A DNA stretch of 64,000 bases. Source: Forficula auricularia (Eukaryota; Arthropoda; Insecta; Dermaptera; Forficulidae). The DNA lies in contig JALMQS010000089.1 of NCBI GenBank assembly GCA_024734495.1, positions 2,119,445 through 2,183,444 on the forward strand, given 5' to 3'. How positions within the stretch are numbered: position 1 is the first letter of the stretch; every line of letters starts with the position of its first letter. Shown piece after piece: positions 44,301 to 47,741 of the stretch. The notes under the pieces are model-generated. The model searched no databases and had not been told where the DNA came from. It saw only the letters and a program-made list of their open reading frames with translations. Both the position numbers and the translations under genes were made by a program.

Positions 44301-45082
44301 TTGAGTTTGGTAAATGGCCAAGATTTTTATTTTTTGACCCTACACCCCCCCCCCACCCCATTTTGGGCGATTAGTTTTTGCATTTTTATACTTCTGGTGT
44401 CCCACTGATTATGTATACAAAATTTGGTTGAGTTTGGTAAATGGCCAAGATTTTTATTTTTTTACTCTACACCCCCCCCCCCCCACCCCATTTTGGGCGA
44501 TTCGTTTTTGCATTTTTAGACTTCTGGGGGACCACTGATTATGTATACAAAATTTGGTTGAGTTTGCTCAAACAACCTAGATTTATAATTTTTAACCCCC
44601 CCTCCACCCCGCTTAATTTTGGGTCGAAATGCACCAAAATCTAATCAGCTCTTAATCTCAATGGACCTAAACTACTTGTGAAATTTGGTTTCGATATTCA
44701 AACTAGTTTTTGAGCTAGCTCGTCCACAAAAATTTGGTAACGCACGGAGTAACTAACTAACTAACAGACATTTTGACAAAACAATTATTATCTCGAAAAA
44801 TATAATTTTTTCGATGTTCACTTATTAGAGCTTTTTTGTAGAGCGAAATGCCATGGTTTCGCTCAATTTTTTTTAATCTAAATAGTTTCAGCCGTTTTTG
44901 AGATATTTCGAAAGAAGAGGAAAAAACATTTTTTTCATGCACGATTACAATACTTGACCATACCCTGTTTGGTAAAGTAATAAATCATAACTAAATGAAA
45001 TTGAAAAAATAATCATATGAAGTAGTCACAGACATACTTTTCTTTCATTTGGCCAACCGGAAGTGTTATTTCCTTCTGACAT
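8287..45082 (-). CDS. EDRF1: EDRF1 (erythroid differentiation-related factor 1) orthologue, 12 exons
   Basis: Coding exons in transcript order: 45038-45082, 39446-40105, 37026-37461, 33286-33555, 28792-29045, 26939-27190, 23651-24020, 20954-21228, 17505-17780, 14497-14803, 11533-11740, 8287-8395. All joins keep phase and total 3,462 bases, or 1,153 residues; the human protein is of similar length. Diagnostic segments are LPPSNWL (about residue 72), VDVVSDAENIKKLLKLPYSK (114-133), PINILTGLDYWLDNLMCNVP (299-318), GHTYWLFK (373-380), GNVNNELGSMFMNQAS in exon 8 and VWDSVTWELSTTLFTFATQ in exon 9. The C-terminal half is helical and TPR-like. In vertebrates EDRF1 is linked to erythroid differentiation and GATA1 activity; its role in invertebrates is not evident here. 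Introns of up to about 4.9 kb are packed with transposons. The assignment rests on remembered family sequence; the exact ends of exons 1, 8 and 12 are inferred. Confidence 0.93.
8585..8900. repeat. Foldback repeat with extra half copy
   Basis: Arms reading ATGAAATATTCATTTACTAT and its complement surround TAACGTGAAACAAGTGACC at about 8676. A second direct half copy follows at about 8815-8885. Confidence 0.6.
9352..9608. mobile_element. hAT-type MITE (first of a tandem pair)
   Basis: The 257-base element starts CAGCGTTTCTCAACC and ends GGTTGAGAATAGCTG. It is flanked by the 8-base duplication CTCTAGAT at 9344-9351 and 9609-9616. An 8-base duplication with CAG...CTG termini is characteristic of hAT. 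Confidence 0.85.
9617..11405. mobile_element. hAT-type non-autonomous element sharing a target duplication
   Basis: Starts CAGTGTTTCTCAACC, ends with the complement of CAGTGTTTCTCAATC, and is followed by the same CTCTAGAT at 11406-11413. It is split by the TTAAGG element at 10156-11212. No transposase frame was seen. Confidence 0.8.
10156..11212. mobile_element. TTAAGG MITE, family C, nested in a hAT element
   Basis: TTAAGGACGTTCCCTAAT at the left and ATTAGGGAACGTCCTTAA at the right form an exact terminal inverted repeat. The interior holds two tandem units of about 386 bases (near 10301-10686 and 10688-11075). The reading frame at 10211-10411 is broken in the second unit and is probably not a gene. 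Confidence 0.8.
11533..11740 (-). CDS. EDRF1: EDRF1 exon 11
   Basis: 208 bases, residues 1049-1118. It encodes helices beginning LNKFKIKSLTEILKLFSK, plus HMKLFIKKLHETLKAILFLF. Acceptor TTTTTTCAG, donor CAAGA|GTAAGT; the frame would otherwise end at the TAA within that donor. Confidence 0.85.
12769..14365 (+). pseudogene. mariner transposon relic
   Basis: Flanked by TA (12767-12768, 14366-14367). Terminal inverted repeats are CCAGGTGTATGCATATGAAA and its complement. Coding remnants run from about 13680: AAESQRMLEEAYGSHALS, then a deletion that removes the MDETW region, then LLKPAETVNARRYQQQL and the catalytic HDNAPS motif at about 13994. The C-terminal part, WVNQWFSSKVQKFFWKGIHQ, ends near 14287. 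Several frameshifts and stops make it inactive. A foreign block is inserted at about 12830-13548. Confidence 0.88.
12830..13548. repeat. Nested repeat with ACCGACTTCAAAAA ends and a foldback
   Basis: CCGACTTCAAAAA recurs at 12831, 13200 and 13413, and in complement near 13534. From about 13230 to 13510 the sequence folds on itself (arms reading TAAAATAACTATTATCTTAT). It lies inside the mariner and so arrived later. Confidence 0.65.
14497..14803 (-). CDS. EDRF1: EDRF1 exon 10
   Basis: Residues 947-1049. It reads KEELEREVSERLQRALKHC, then QPIYQFRAATLYFRLASLYH, aligning with vertebrate LCQYRAATIHHRLASMYHS. Donor GTAGGT after ACTG is chosen because only it gives phase 1 for exon 11. Confidence 0.93.
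14865..15690 (-). mobile_element. Repeat family A, copy 1
   Basis: Begins near CTTTACCATACAGGGTATGG, a hairpin. It contains AGTTTCAGCCGTTTTTGAGA-type sequence on the complement, then a run of about three 110-120-base units each ending in a G-tract, and finishes with the block AAGTCAAGTGGGTGGCCACA. Other copies: 32419, 37779, 43409, 53506. No transposase was seen. Confidence 0.7.
15691..16861. other. Intronic sequence with a hAT-like end and a family A-like unit
   Basis: At 16270-16288 the sequence AAAGGTTGGACACCCCTG is a typical hAT terminal repeat on the minus strand; its partner was not found. From about 16670 to 16861 two units resemble the family A minisatellite. Frames at 16167-16490 and 16564-16873 have no support. 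Confidence 0.4.
16862..17225. repeat. Large near-perfect inverted repeat
   Basis: Arms of about 170 bases meet near 17045 (TCAACTTAATTATTCTTGGC and its complement). A third direct copy of part of the arm lies at 17283-17374. Confidence 0.75.
17505..17780 (-). CDS. EDRF1: EDRF1 exon 9
   Basis: 92 codons, residues 855-946. Conserved features are DSTNLALLYSNEGHLLRLRA and VWDSVTWELSTTLFTFATQ, the latter nearly identical to the vertebrate WELSTTYFTMAT block. Acceptor is a T-rich tract plus AG; donor is AAG|GTAAAA. Phase 0 at both ends. Confidence 0.93.
17905..18062. repeat. Palindromic MITE, copy 2
   Basis: Arms contain TAATGTAATACTTAATCAAA and its complement around a TTAATTAATT centre. Same family as 3085-3305 and 52683-52860. 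Confidence 0.65.
18063..18821. other. AT-rich intronic sequence
   Basis: Nothing recognised beyond weak similarity of 18100-18250 to 3300-3500, flanking the palindromic MITE in both places. Confidence 0.35.
18822..18856 (-). ncRNA. Minimal hammerhead-like motif of the PLE
   Basis: CTGAAGA, stem II TGGCC with GGCC across an AT-rich loop, then GAAACGTT. It lies at the end of a PLE carrying GIY-YIG coding, the expected location for this ribozyme class. Confidence 0.65.
19516..19850 (+). mobile_element. PLE-type insertion inside the PLE relic
   Basis: Flanked on both sides by AGTGTTGTGTTT (about 19506-19517 and 19851-19862), a target duplication. Removing the insert restores the PLE frame. It carries the hammerhead-like motif at 19696-19725 and the terminal block GTTTCACCTAGAACCAACAC, seen also near 31845 and, in complement, near 47280. 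Confidence 0.75.
19696..19725 (+). ncRNA. Minimal hammerhead-like motif, ATATAT stem III
   Basis: CTGATGA, stem II GGG/CCC, then GAA followed by the palindrome ATATAT and C. This is the six-base version of the stem III palindrome. Confidence 0.6.
20508..20953. other. AT-rich intronic sequence
   Basis: No element ends recognised. The open frame of EDRF1 exon 8 continues into 20843-20953 but lies beyond the inferred donor. Confidence 0.35.
20954..21228 (-). CDS. EDRF1: EDRF1 exon 8
   Basis: Residues 763-854. It contains LKSALELYERAIELSQ, then GNVNNELGSMFMNQASKL, matching vertebrate GNIRNEIGVFYMNQAA. The exon must end at AAG|GTATTG (20953) so that GIK runs into AFHSVRDSTNLALL of exon 9. That donor is weaker than the others, and the open frame continues past it. 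Confidence 0.85.
21361..22216 (+). mobile_element. Non-autonomous Helitron
   Basis: Starts TCTATATATATATG after an A and ends with a hairpin (GGCCGCC GAA GGCGGGCC), seven spacer bases, then CTAG before a T. That is the Helitron rule of A|TC...CTAG|T with no target duplication. The interior has a G-rich tract of about 370 bases (21800-22170) that yields spurious open frames on both strands. A related copy is at 34623-35312. Confidence 0.85.
22348..22495 (+). mobile_element. TTAAGG family A, single end
   Basis: TTAAGGAGGTTCTTTCGCGA followed by about 130 bases matching the complement of 5680-5828; the other end is missing. Confidence 0.65.
22832..23411. mobile_element. Tc1/mariner-type MITE with a nested inverted block
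   Basis: Flanked by TA, with terminal inverted repeats CACTCACGAGCAAAGAAATG and its near complement (GTGATTCCATTTCTTTGCTA...). A second inverted pair, CCTCTACACTGTGAGACAAA and its near complement, lies inside at about 22957-23283 and is GC-richer, so it may be a later insertion. Confidence 0.75.
23651..24020 (-). CDS. EDRF1: EDRF1 exon 7
   Basis: 370 bases, residues 640 to 763. It begins ASGTSLLHKTELPPP and includes AWKLHLERLLKRKAVLAYAT and NYGQALGYIKCLITFFQNL, a TPR-like helical pair. Acceptor TTATTACAG, donor ATTA|GTAAGT. Confidence 0.9.
24021..25040. other. Intronic sequence, nothing firm
   Basis: AT-rich to about 24640. A frame at 24640-24870 on the minus strand has no support. GC rises from about 24900 toward the R2-like fragment. 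Confidence 0.35.
25041..25590 (-). pseudogene. R2-like LINE fragment with restriction-like endonuclease
   Basis: The open frame reads ARRLYDSVDGKDLG, then SWVNYPGPLSNGTFKDL, then GDRKPDIVMAG and RVTVIDVQVVSALAVLEVA. The KPDI...VIDVQVVS spacing fits the PD-(D/E)XK-type endonuclease at the C-terminus of R2-group elements. It is much more GC-rich than its neighbours. Only the end of the protein is present, so it is a 5'-truncated dead copy in EDRF1 intron 6. Confidence 0.75.
25655..26600 (+). pseudogene. RTE-like LINE remnant
   Basis: Encodes VVRGIRQGEPISPSLFSAWL (reverse-transcriptase motif), then a deletion that removes the FADD site, then AGLIINEEKTKVM. After a frameshift near 26095 comes ALIYGCETWALTKVHENKLK, then RPPGRPPIRRG and ARDRRAWRRNW. 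It ends in TAAGTAA repeats, as RTE-type elements often do. It has lost the catalytic site. Confidence 0.8.
26601..26938. other. Intronic sequence
   Basis: No repeat ends or coding recognised. Confidence 0.35.
26939..27190 (-). CDS. EDRF1: EDRF1 exon 6 (low-complexity lysine-rich)
   Basis: 84 codons, residues 556-639, phase 0 at both ends, with donor GCC|GTGAGT. It encodes a lysine-rich linker with runs such as KEKKKKKNNKNR, which looks disordered. The vertebrate protein also has a variable linker here. Confidence 0.8.
27363..27425 (+). other. tRNA-like B-box sequence
   Basis: AGAAGGGTTCGACTCCCCAT resembles a tRNA T-arm, but no cloverleaf could be drawn. Possibly part of a tRNA-derived SINE. 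Confidence 0.2.
27490..27984 (-). mobile_element. TTAAGG MITE, family B, copy 2
   Basis: Left end TTAAGGTAGTTGTTTCGAGA, right end AAAACAACTACCTTAA. Internally shorter than the other family B copies and in the opposite orientation. Confidence 0.75.
28299..28332 (+). ncRNA. Hammerhead-like motif, weak stem II
   Basis: CTGAAGA and GAAACGTC are intact, but stem II can form only about two GC pairs. No inverted partner was found next to it. Confidence 0.4.
28477..28509 (-). ncRNA. Minimal hammerhead-like motif
   Basis: CTGAAGA, stem II GGAGA/TCTCC, GAAACGTC. Partner of 28589-28622. Confidence 0.6.
28589..28622 (+). ncRNA. Minimal hammerhead-like motif
   Basis: CTGAAGA, stem II GGA/TCC, GAAACGTC. 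Its stem II is slightly worn compared with the partner at 28477-28509. Confidence 0.55.
28792..29045 (-). CDS. EDRF1: EDRF1 exon 5
   Basis: 254 bases, residues 471-555. It holds EVALSLNTLCIANEGAQNVD and KERCLRALEHVFQGFESL, aligning with the HDTEERC...LEGLKS region of the vertebrate protein. Donor is AAA|GTAATT, phase 0. Confidence 0.85.
29200..29310 (-). other. tRNA-like sequence, possible SINE head
   Basis: On the minus strand GGGTTCAAATCCTGAGG resembles a tRNA B box, preceded by a CTAACA/TGTTAG stem. No complete tRNA fold was found. Confidence 0.25.
29346..29858. repeat. Foldback repeat, second copy of the 934-1512 family
   Basis: Arms at about 29395-29600 and 29640-29848 are inverted copies. 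The hammerhead-like motifs are worn: the left arm has lost GAAA, and the right arm reads CTGAAGG. Shared flanks with 934-1512 and 40196-40486 include the TCTCTCCAGAG-type block. Confidence 0.75.
29859..30368. other. Intronic sequence
   Basis: Contains a short extra copy of the 30369-30668 arm at about 30041-30076; otherwise nothing recognised. Confidence 0.35.
30369..30668. repeat. Near-perfect 300-base palindrome
   Basis: Two arms of about 145 bases, starting GAAGGTTTTCTACATTTGAT and meeting near 30520 in TATCAAAGAATAATTGATA. The mismatches are few, which suggests recent origin. Confidence 0.85.
30866..30896 (+). ncRNA. Minimal hammerhead-like motif, ATATAT stem III
   Basis: CTGAAGA, stem II GGG/CCC, GAA then ATATAT and T. 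Similar to 19696-19725. Confidence 0.55.
30953..31641 (-). pseudogene. mariner transposon, internally deleted
   Basis: Flanked by TA (30951-30952, 31642-31643). Terminal inverted repeats begin CTAGGCAGATCAAAAAGTC. On the minus strand the coding region starts at 31493 (MKKSEFRVLIKHYYLPKKT), frameshifts, then reads AQKIHDIMLNDPKVKLRELA and SKEFLRRFITMDETWIHFYT. MDETW is the first catalytic aspartate motif. The rest of the catalytic domain is deleted, giving a 689-base derivative that could move only with outside transposase. It sits inside a PLE-type repeat. Confidence 0.88.
31642..31983. repeat. PLE-type repeat remainder
   Basis: Contains a worn motif (CCTGATGGGCTCATAACCCG then AAATATAT) at about 31729-31757 and two copies of the GTTTCACCTAGAACC-type terminal block. 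Confidence 0.5.
32015..32045 (-). ncRNA. Minimal hammerhead-like motif
   Basis: CTGAAGA, stem II GTCG/CGAC, GAAACGTT. Stem II differs in sequence from the other families yet pairs perfectly. Confidence 0.65.
32373..32403 (+). ncRNA. Minimal hammerhead-like motif
   Basis: CTGAAGA followed by a GACGG...GTCGAC region and GAAACGTT. Partner of 32015-32045; one stem II mismatch. Confidence 0.6.
32419..33157 (+). mobile_element. Repeat family A, copy 2
   Basis: Starts AAGCTGACGTGTTCTGATGT and ends in the TACCCTGTATGGTAAAGTAA hairpin. Two minisatellite units with C-tracts lie between. This copy shows the uninterrupted target of the hAT at 43429-43914. Confidence 0.7.
33286..33555 (-). CDS. EDRF1: EDRF1 exon 4
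   Basis: 270 bases, residues 381-470. The exon reads DDEVIKLYDLTSL, then QNPFTVPVAMLLYRMARNL and SAHYMLSDIFVP, each with a counterpart in vertebrate EDRF1. Acceptor TTTTCTAG, donor GTAAAT, entering and leaving in phase 1. Confidence 0.9.
33879..34560 (-). pseudogene. LINE 3' fragment split by a hAT element
   Basis: Poly(T) at 33879-33891, then the 3' UTR of the same LINE family as 6925-8050 (complement of GTTGCACCAAGAAGGTACAA). It resumes after the hAT insertion at 34485 and stops near 34548. No intact frame remains. Confidence 0.75.
34003..34476. mobile_element. hAT-type MITE nested in a LINE
   Basis: 474 bases with ends CATGCGCGGATCCAGA and TCTGGATCCGCGCCTG, flanked by the 8-base duplication GGTAGGAG (33995-34002, 34477-34484). 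Long C and G tracts lie near each end. A sister copy is at 43429-43914. Confidence 0.88.
34623..35312 (-). mobile_element. Non-autonomous Helitron, second copy
   Basis: On the minus strand it begins TCTATATATATAAAATTAAG after an A and ends in the GGGCCGCCGAAGACGGGCC hairpin and CTAG before a T. Same family as 21361-22216, with a C-rich rather than G-rich middle on the plus strand. The open frames at 34608-34994 come from this tract. Confidence 0.85.
35395..35640 (+). repeat. Diverged family A fragment
   Basis: Resembles 32870-33060 (TTTTTGAGCTAG, then ACAGACATTT and ATATCTC blocks) but is much more diverged. Confidence 0.45.
35898..36196 (-). pseudogene. LINE 3' fragment
   Basis: Poly(T) at 35898-35908, then the 3' UTR and the C-terminal frame (about 36196-36004) reading NAQHPFAVKLVKSRTSAFAN and SSRDWNSLPATIFPATYNLQ. 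It is cut at its 5' side by a family B TTAAGG element. Confidence 0.75.
36197..36907 (+). mobile_element. TTAAGG MITE, family B, copy 3
   Basis: Right end GCGAAACAACTACCTTAA is intact. The left end starts inside the terminal repeat (TTTGTTTCACCATATGGG) next to LINE sequence, so the left TTAA is lost. Confidence 0.7.
37026..37461 (-). CDS. EDRF1: EDRF1 exon 3
   Basis: Residues 236-380 plus one base. It contains FRNVIWTFENIQMLIG, MPIFGG, the most conserved block INILTGLDYWLDNLMCNVPE, and AQNILSFLRSNTTKAGHTYW. Acceptor CATTTCAG, donor AAAG|GTATTT. Confidence 0.93.
37779..38372 (-). mobile_element. Repeat family A, copy 3
   Basis: Starts TACTTTACCATACAGGGCAT and runs through two minisatellite units; its far end is truncated at about 38372. 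Confidence 0.65.
38706..39405 (-). mobile_element. TTAAGG MITE, family A, with a nested insertion
   Basis: Left end TTAAGGAGGTTTATTCGG, right end GAAAGAACTACCTTAA. An unrelated 157-base block sits at 38818-38974 with CTGTCCA on both sides. Confidence 0.72.
38818..38974. mobile_element. Small MITE with GAACCGCGA ends
   Basis: Subterminal inverted repeats (GATGAACCGCGA and the complement of GGTTGAACCGCGA) and a 7-base flanking repeat CTGTCCA. A relative in the opposite orientation lies at 50719-50833. Confidence 0.6.
39446..40105 (-). CDS. EDRF1: EDRF1 exon 2
   Basis: 220 codons, residues 16-235. It opens with a lysine/glutamate-rich charged stretch (KKEKENDKEKDKEG), then the conserved N-terminal domain with LPPSNWL, DCVGEVDVVSDAENIKKLLK and the block ending MVHRVGNTLLIDD. 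Acceptor is a T-rich tract plus AG; donor is GAG|GTAAAG. Phase 0 at both ends. Confidence 0.92.
40196..40486. repeat. Collapsed copy of the 934-1512 foldback family
   Basis: Matches the left arm, then jumps to the end of the right arm. The hammerhead core is worn, with GAAA lost. Located in EDRF1 intron 1. Confidence 0.65.
40842..41645 (+). repeat. Family C copy preceded by a short tandem repeat
   Basis: About three imperfect copies of CATACTACTAAAGG...TTTGTGCCTGCCT lie at 40842-41030. From 41040 the sequence matches 12110-12766 in complement, ending GTAATTTGCCTCGATTA. Confidence 0.55.
41889..42613 (+). mobile_element. TTAAGG MITE, family B, copy 4
   Basis: Left end TTAAAGTAGTTGTTC (one substitution), right end GCGAAACAACTACCTTAA. 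Shares a central GAGCGCATGCGCTAG block with copies 5 and 6. Confidence 0.75.
42614..43408. other. AT-rich intronic sequence with a G homopolymer
   Basis: A run of 17 or more G begins at about 43256. Nothing else was recognised; the frame at 43172-43393 is not supported. Confidence 0.35.
43429..43914. mobile_element. hAT-type MITE nested in family A
   Basis: 486 bases, ends CATGCGCGGGATCCAG and CTGGATCCGCGCCTG, flanked by TTCTGATG at 43421-43428 and 43915-43922. The intact empty target is visible at 32419 and 53506. Confidence 0.9.
43985..44590 (+). repeat. Minisatellite, about 118-base unit, five copies
   Basis: Each unit has a C-tract, CATTTTGGGCGATTAG, TACTTCTGGGG and TACAAAATTTGGTTGAGTTT. 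Spurious proline-rich frames come from the C-tracts. Confidence 0.8.
45038..45082 (-). CDS. EDRF1: EDRF1 exon 1 (start codon)
   Basis: ATG at 45080-45082 opens 15 codons (MSEGNNTSGWPNERK), then the donor GTATGT. The exon joins exon 2 in phase 0 (AAA|AAA ATG). An alternative is that this piece is chance and translation starts at the ATG at 40100-40102, just inside exon 2; the acceptor directly upstream of that ATG favours an upstream exon. Confidence 0.6.
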
Positions 45083-45248
45083 GTTTTTTTTATCAAAATA
45101 TATAACATCATAGATATAATTACAATTTTCTATAATTTTATCTTACGAAATGATTGATTTCAAGTGACAATAATAATTATTGGAAAAAAACATTATATTT
45201 ACTGTTTTTACAGATTATAACAATCAATAATTTTATTATATATAATTT

Positions 45249-46220
45249 CGAGCTGTAGAGGGCGTGCCTTAGGCACGCCCTCTACAGCTCGGCCCTCCGG
45301 GCAGGTGGCCCTGGCGGGTGGCGTCTCGGCATGTGATTATTAGGTCTGTAATATATATTTGTAATATTTTGCCCCCTCTTTCCCCTCCACGCACTCATTT
45401 TGGCTATTGATTTTTACAGCATACATTTTATATAGTCTTAAAAACTAACATTACAAAATTTGATCTATATCTGAGAGTATTAATTTTTTGACCCACTCAC
45501 ATTTTGGAAGGTTGAAATTATTTTTTAGATATTTGCAAATAAATAACTCTCAGTTTTCTAAAGAGTAAATGTACAAAAAAGGTAAAAATTTCTATATTTT
45601 GCCCCCCTCCCCCCCTTCGCCCCCATACAGTCAATTTTGATAATTGATTTTTACAGGAATAGTTTCTTAAAGTAATAAAGAATAACTCTACAAAATTTGA
45701 TCAAGATAGGAGAGAGTTTTAATTTTTGCCCCACTCACATTTTGGATAGTTGGGAGTCGAATTTCAAAAAAATCCTGAAATTACTTTTTAGATATTTGTA
45801 TTTAGAATTTTATTAAGTAAAAATCAAGTAGATATCTTATCGTTCTTAATTGAAAATTCATAATTAGTCTAAACACATTGCAAAGATTTTTTGCCCCTTC
45901 TGACCCCTTTAGAGAATTTCAAAAAATCCTGAAATGAGTTTTTAGATATTTTAATTTAGTATTTTTATAAGTAAAAAGCAAGTAGATATTTTATCGTCCT
46001 TAAGAGATATCGCATAATCAGTGAAAACACACTTTGCCCCTTTGACCCCCTTAGGGGTCGAATTTCGAAAAATACTTTCTTAGTGAGCCCCTGTGTCATA
46101 GATGTAATATCCTCTCCAAATTTCATGTTTCTATGTCCAGTGGTTCTGGCTGTTTTGATGATGAGTGAGTGAGTGAGTGAGTTAGTGAGTGTATCGGGCA
46201 AAGAATTTTATATATATAGA
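45249..46220 (-). mobile_element. Helitron-like element, third family
   Basis: Its 5' end on the minus strand is TCTATATATATAAAATTC after an A. Near its 3' end lies an exact palindrome (45250-45290). The expected CTAG reads CTCG. The interior has GAGTGAGTGAGT repeats at 46162-46186 and two ~270-base blocks with CCACTCACATTTTGGA. Confidence 0.6.
45250..45290. repeat. Perfect 41-base palindrome
   Basis: A 19-base stem GAGCTGTAGAGGGCGTGCC pairs exactly with its complement across TTA. It probably forms the terminal hairpin of the Helitron-like element. Confidence 0.85.
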
Positions 46221-46229
46221 TATAGAAAA

Positions 46230-46676
46230 AAGAAGAGAGGAAAAAAGAAATTTTTTGACTGCATTATTTCTGACTCTATGTACATTACGGAGAGTGAATT
46301 GAGCCTGTTCTCTCCTATGTTAGATCTTAAGTAATTCTTTACTCTCTTTAGCGCTGAAAACGAGCGTTCTTTCTGAGCCGTTTGACGCTGGTGTACACAA
46401 CAGCATTCGGAACGCAATTCCTACGTTTGGATAAATGTGCTTATGTAAATGGAACATCAATCGAACGTAAAAACTCTTAGTAATTTTAATGAGAATGTTA
46501 AGCGATATTTGTTTAGCCAGAGATTGTGATTGCATACTTGTATGATATTTGTAATGCCTGTTGTAGATCCCTTTTGTGATCTTTTTAGGTTGAAAAAAGA
46601 CTCCGCAACCAGGCCCCCCGGACCGGCTGGGCCCCTAGGCCCGGGTCTTGTGGGCCTAGGCGGAAATCCAGCACTG
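46230..46676 (-). pseudogene. hAT transposase C-terminal fragment with one terminal repeat
   Basis: On the minus strand the frame reads ERSFSALKRVKNYLRSNIGE then NRLNSLSVMYIESEIMQS, the dimerisation domain of hAT transposases. The terminal repeat CAGTGCTGGATTTCCGCC ends at 46676. The other end of the element appears to have been cut by the Helitron-like insertion ending at 46220. Most of the transposase is absent. Confidence 0.8.
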
Positions 46677-46683
46677 ATCATAC

Positions 46684-47020
46684 ATATTTATTTGTTTGAG
46701 ACTATAGTTTCGAAAGCTTGTCCTTCACAATCAGTCATTTTTTGATTGTAAATATTATTTTTTATGTGGTCAGTATCGCGTGGATGTTGAAATTTGTTGC
46801 TCTTACTAAGCCAGTTAGACAGTCTAACTGGCTTCCCGGCTTAGTAAATGCAAAAAAAATTTCAATGTCCACGCGACACTGACCCCATGAAAAATAATAT
46901 TTATAATTTAAAATGACTGATGATGAAGGCCAAGCCTTCGAAACTATAGTCTCAAACAAATAAATATATTTTTTATATGGGTGTGTATGTTTATTTGCAT
47001 CAAGCAGAGGAAGCAACCTC
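46684..47020. repeat. PLE-type foldback
   Basis: Arms reading TTTGTTTGAGACTATAGTTT and its complement, with an inner hairpin CCAGTTAGACAGTCTAACTGG at about 46811-46831. One intact hammerhead-like motif (46917-46951) and one worn one (about 46692-46722). Confidence 0.7.
46917..46951 (+). ncRNA. Minimal hammerhead-like motif, 8-base palindromic stem III
   Basis: CTGATGA, stem II AAGGC/GCCTT with CAA loop, then GAA, the palindrome ACTATAGT and C. One of the best-formed examples in the window. Confidence 0.7.
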
Positions 47021-47284
47021 TTTGTTTCTCTTTATGATACTAATTTCAACTTTTTTTTATTTTTACGAAAAATTGCGAGCAACGCTAGGTCCTTCAGGCA
47101 CTGATATATACTTATCAAATCGATTAACTCCATAAAACAAAAACTGGAGAATTGCGATAAAATTTATTCACTGGCCAAAAATTGTTTTTCGTTTAGTGGT
47201 GTTAATACTTATTAGAAAAATTTATTTTGAATATTTACAGCTAGGAGTCAATCAAGTTTATAACTTTTAAAGGGATAGGTGTTA

Positions 47285-47430
47285 GTTCTAGGTGAAACAT
47301 TTTTATATAATAATATAAATTGGGTAGGTTTCACAAAAAAAGAAATAAAACAAAAATGAGTTTTGAATTAAATATATTTCGGGTTGTCAGCCCGTGTTCA
47401 GGAGTCTGAGAAAGTTTTCTTGTTGTTTTA
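47285..47430 (-). repeat. PLE-type repeat fragment
   Basis: Contains the complement of the GTTTCACCTAGAACC terminal block and a worn core (CTGAACA...CCCGAAATATAT) on the minus strand. Confidence 0.5.
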
Positions 47431-47741
47431 TTAAAAATTATTGATAAAAAATATGTTTGTACAAATGTTTTCTATAAAATAGTTTAAGATATTAAAAAAA
47501 AAAAAACTAAGCAAAATTAGCCCTTGTTCCAGTTTGATGAGTATAGTAAAATCATTAATTCAGAACATATAATTGAGACATCCACTTCCACGTCCCAAAA
47601 AGATACACCACATAACTCTCCTCAGAAAGCGAATAATTTAACAACCAAAACTTCTCACCCTAAAGCAAAGTGGTGTAAATTTTTGGGACGTGGAGATGCC
47701 TCTCTCAATTATAATGTTATGCATTTCTGATTCTTTTGAAG

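Larger units (their letters stand above)
43409..44985 (+). mobile_element. Repeat family A, copy 4, carrying a hAT insertion
   Basis: Starts AAGCTGACGTGTTCTGATG, is interrupted at 43429-43914, resumes TGGCCATCCACTTGACTTTA, and ends TACCCTGTTTGGTAAAGTAA. It lies in EDRF1 intron 1, about 50 bases below exon 1. Confidence 0.75.

Noticed and set aside
44003..44644. Repeated open frames such as FIFLLY...PPPPPHFG
   Set aside because: Read-through of a 118-base minisatellite with C-tracts.
47524..47730. Plus-strand frame of about 65 codons ending 11 bases from the 229-residue ORF
   Set aside because: It is largely an inverted-repeat element (CCACGTCCCAAAAA and complement at 47589 and 47682); no second exon or good acceptor.
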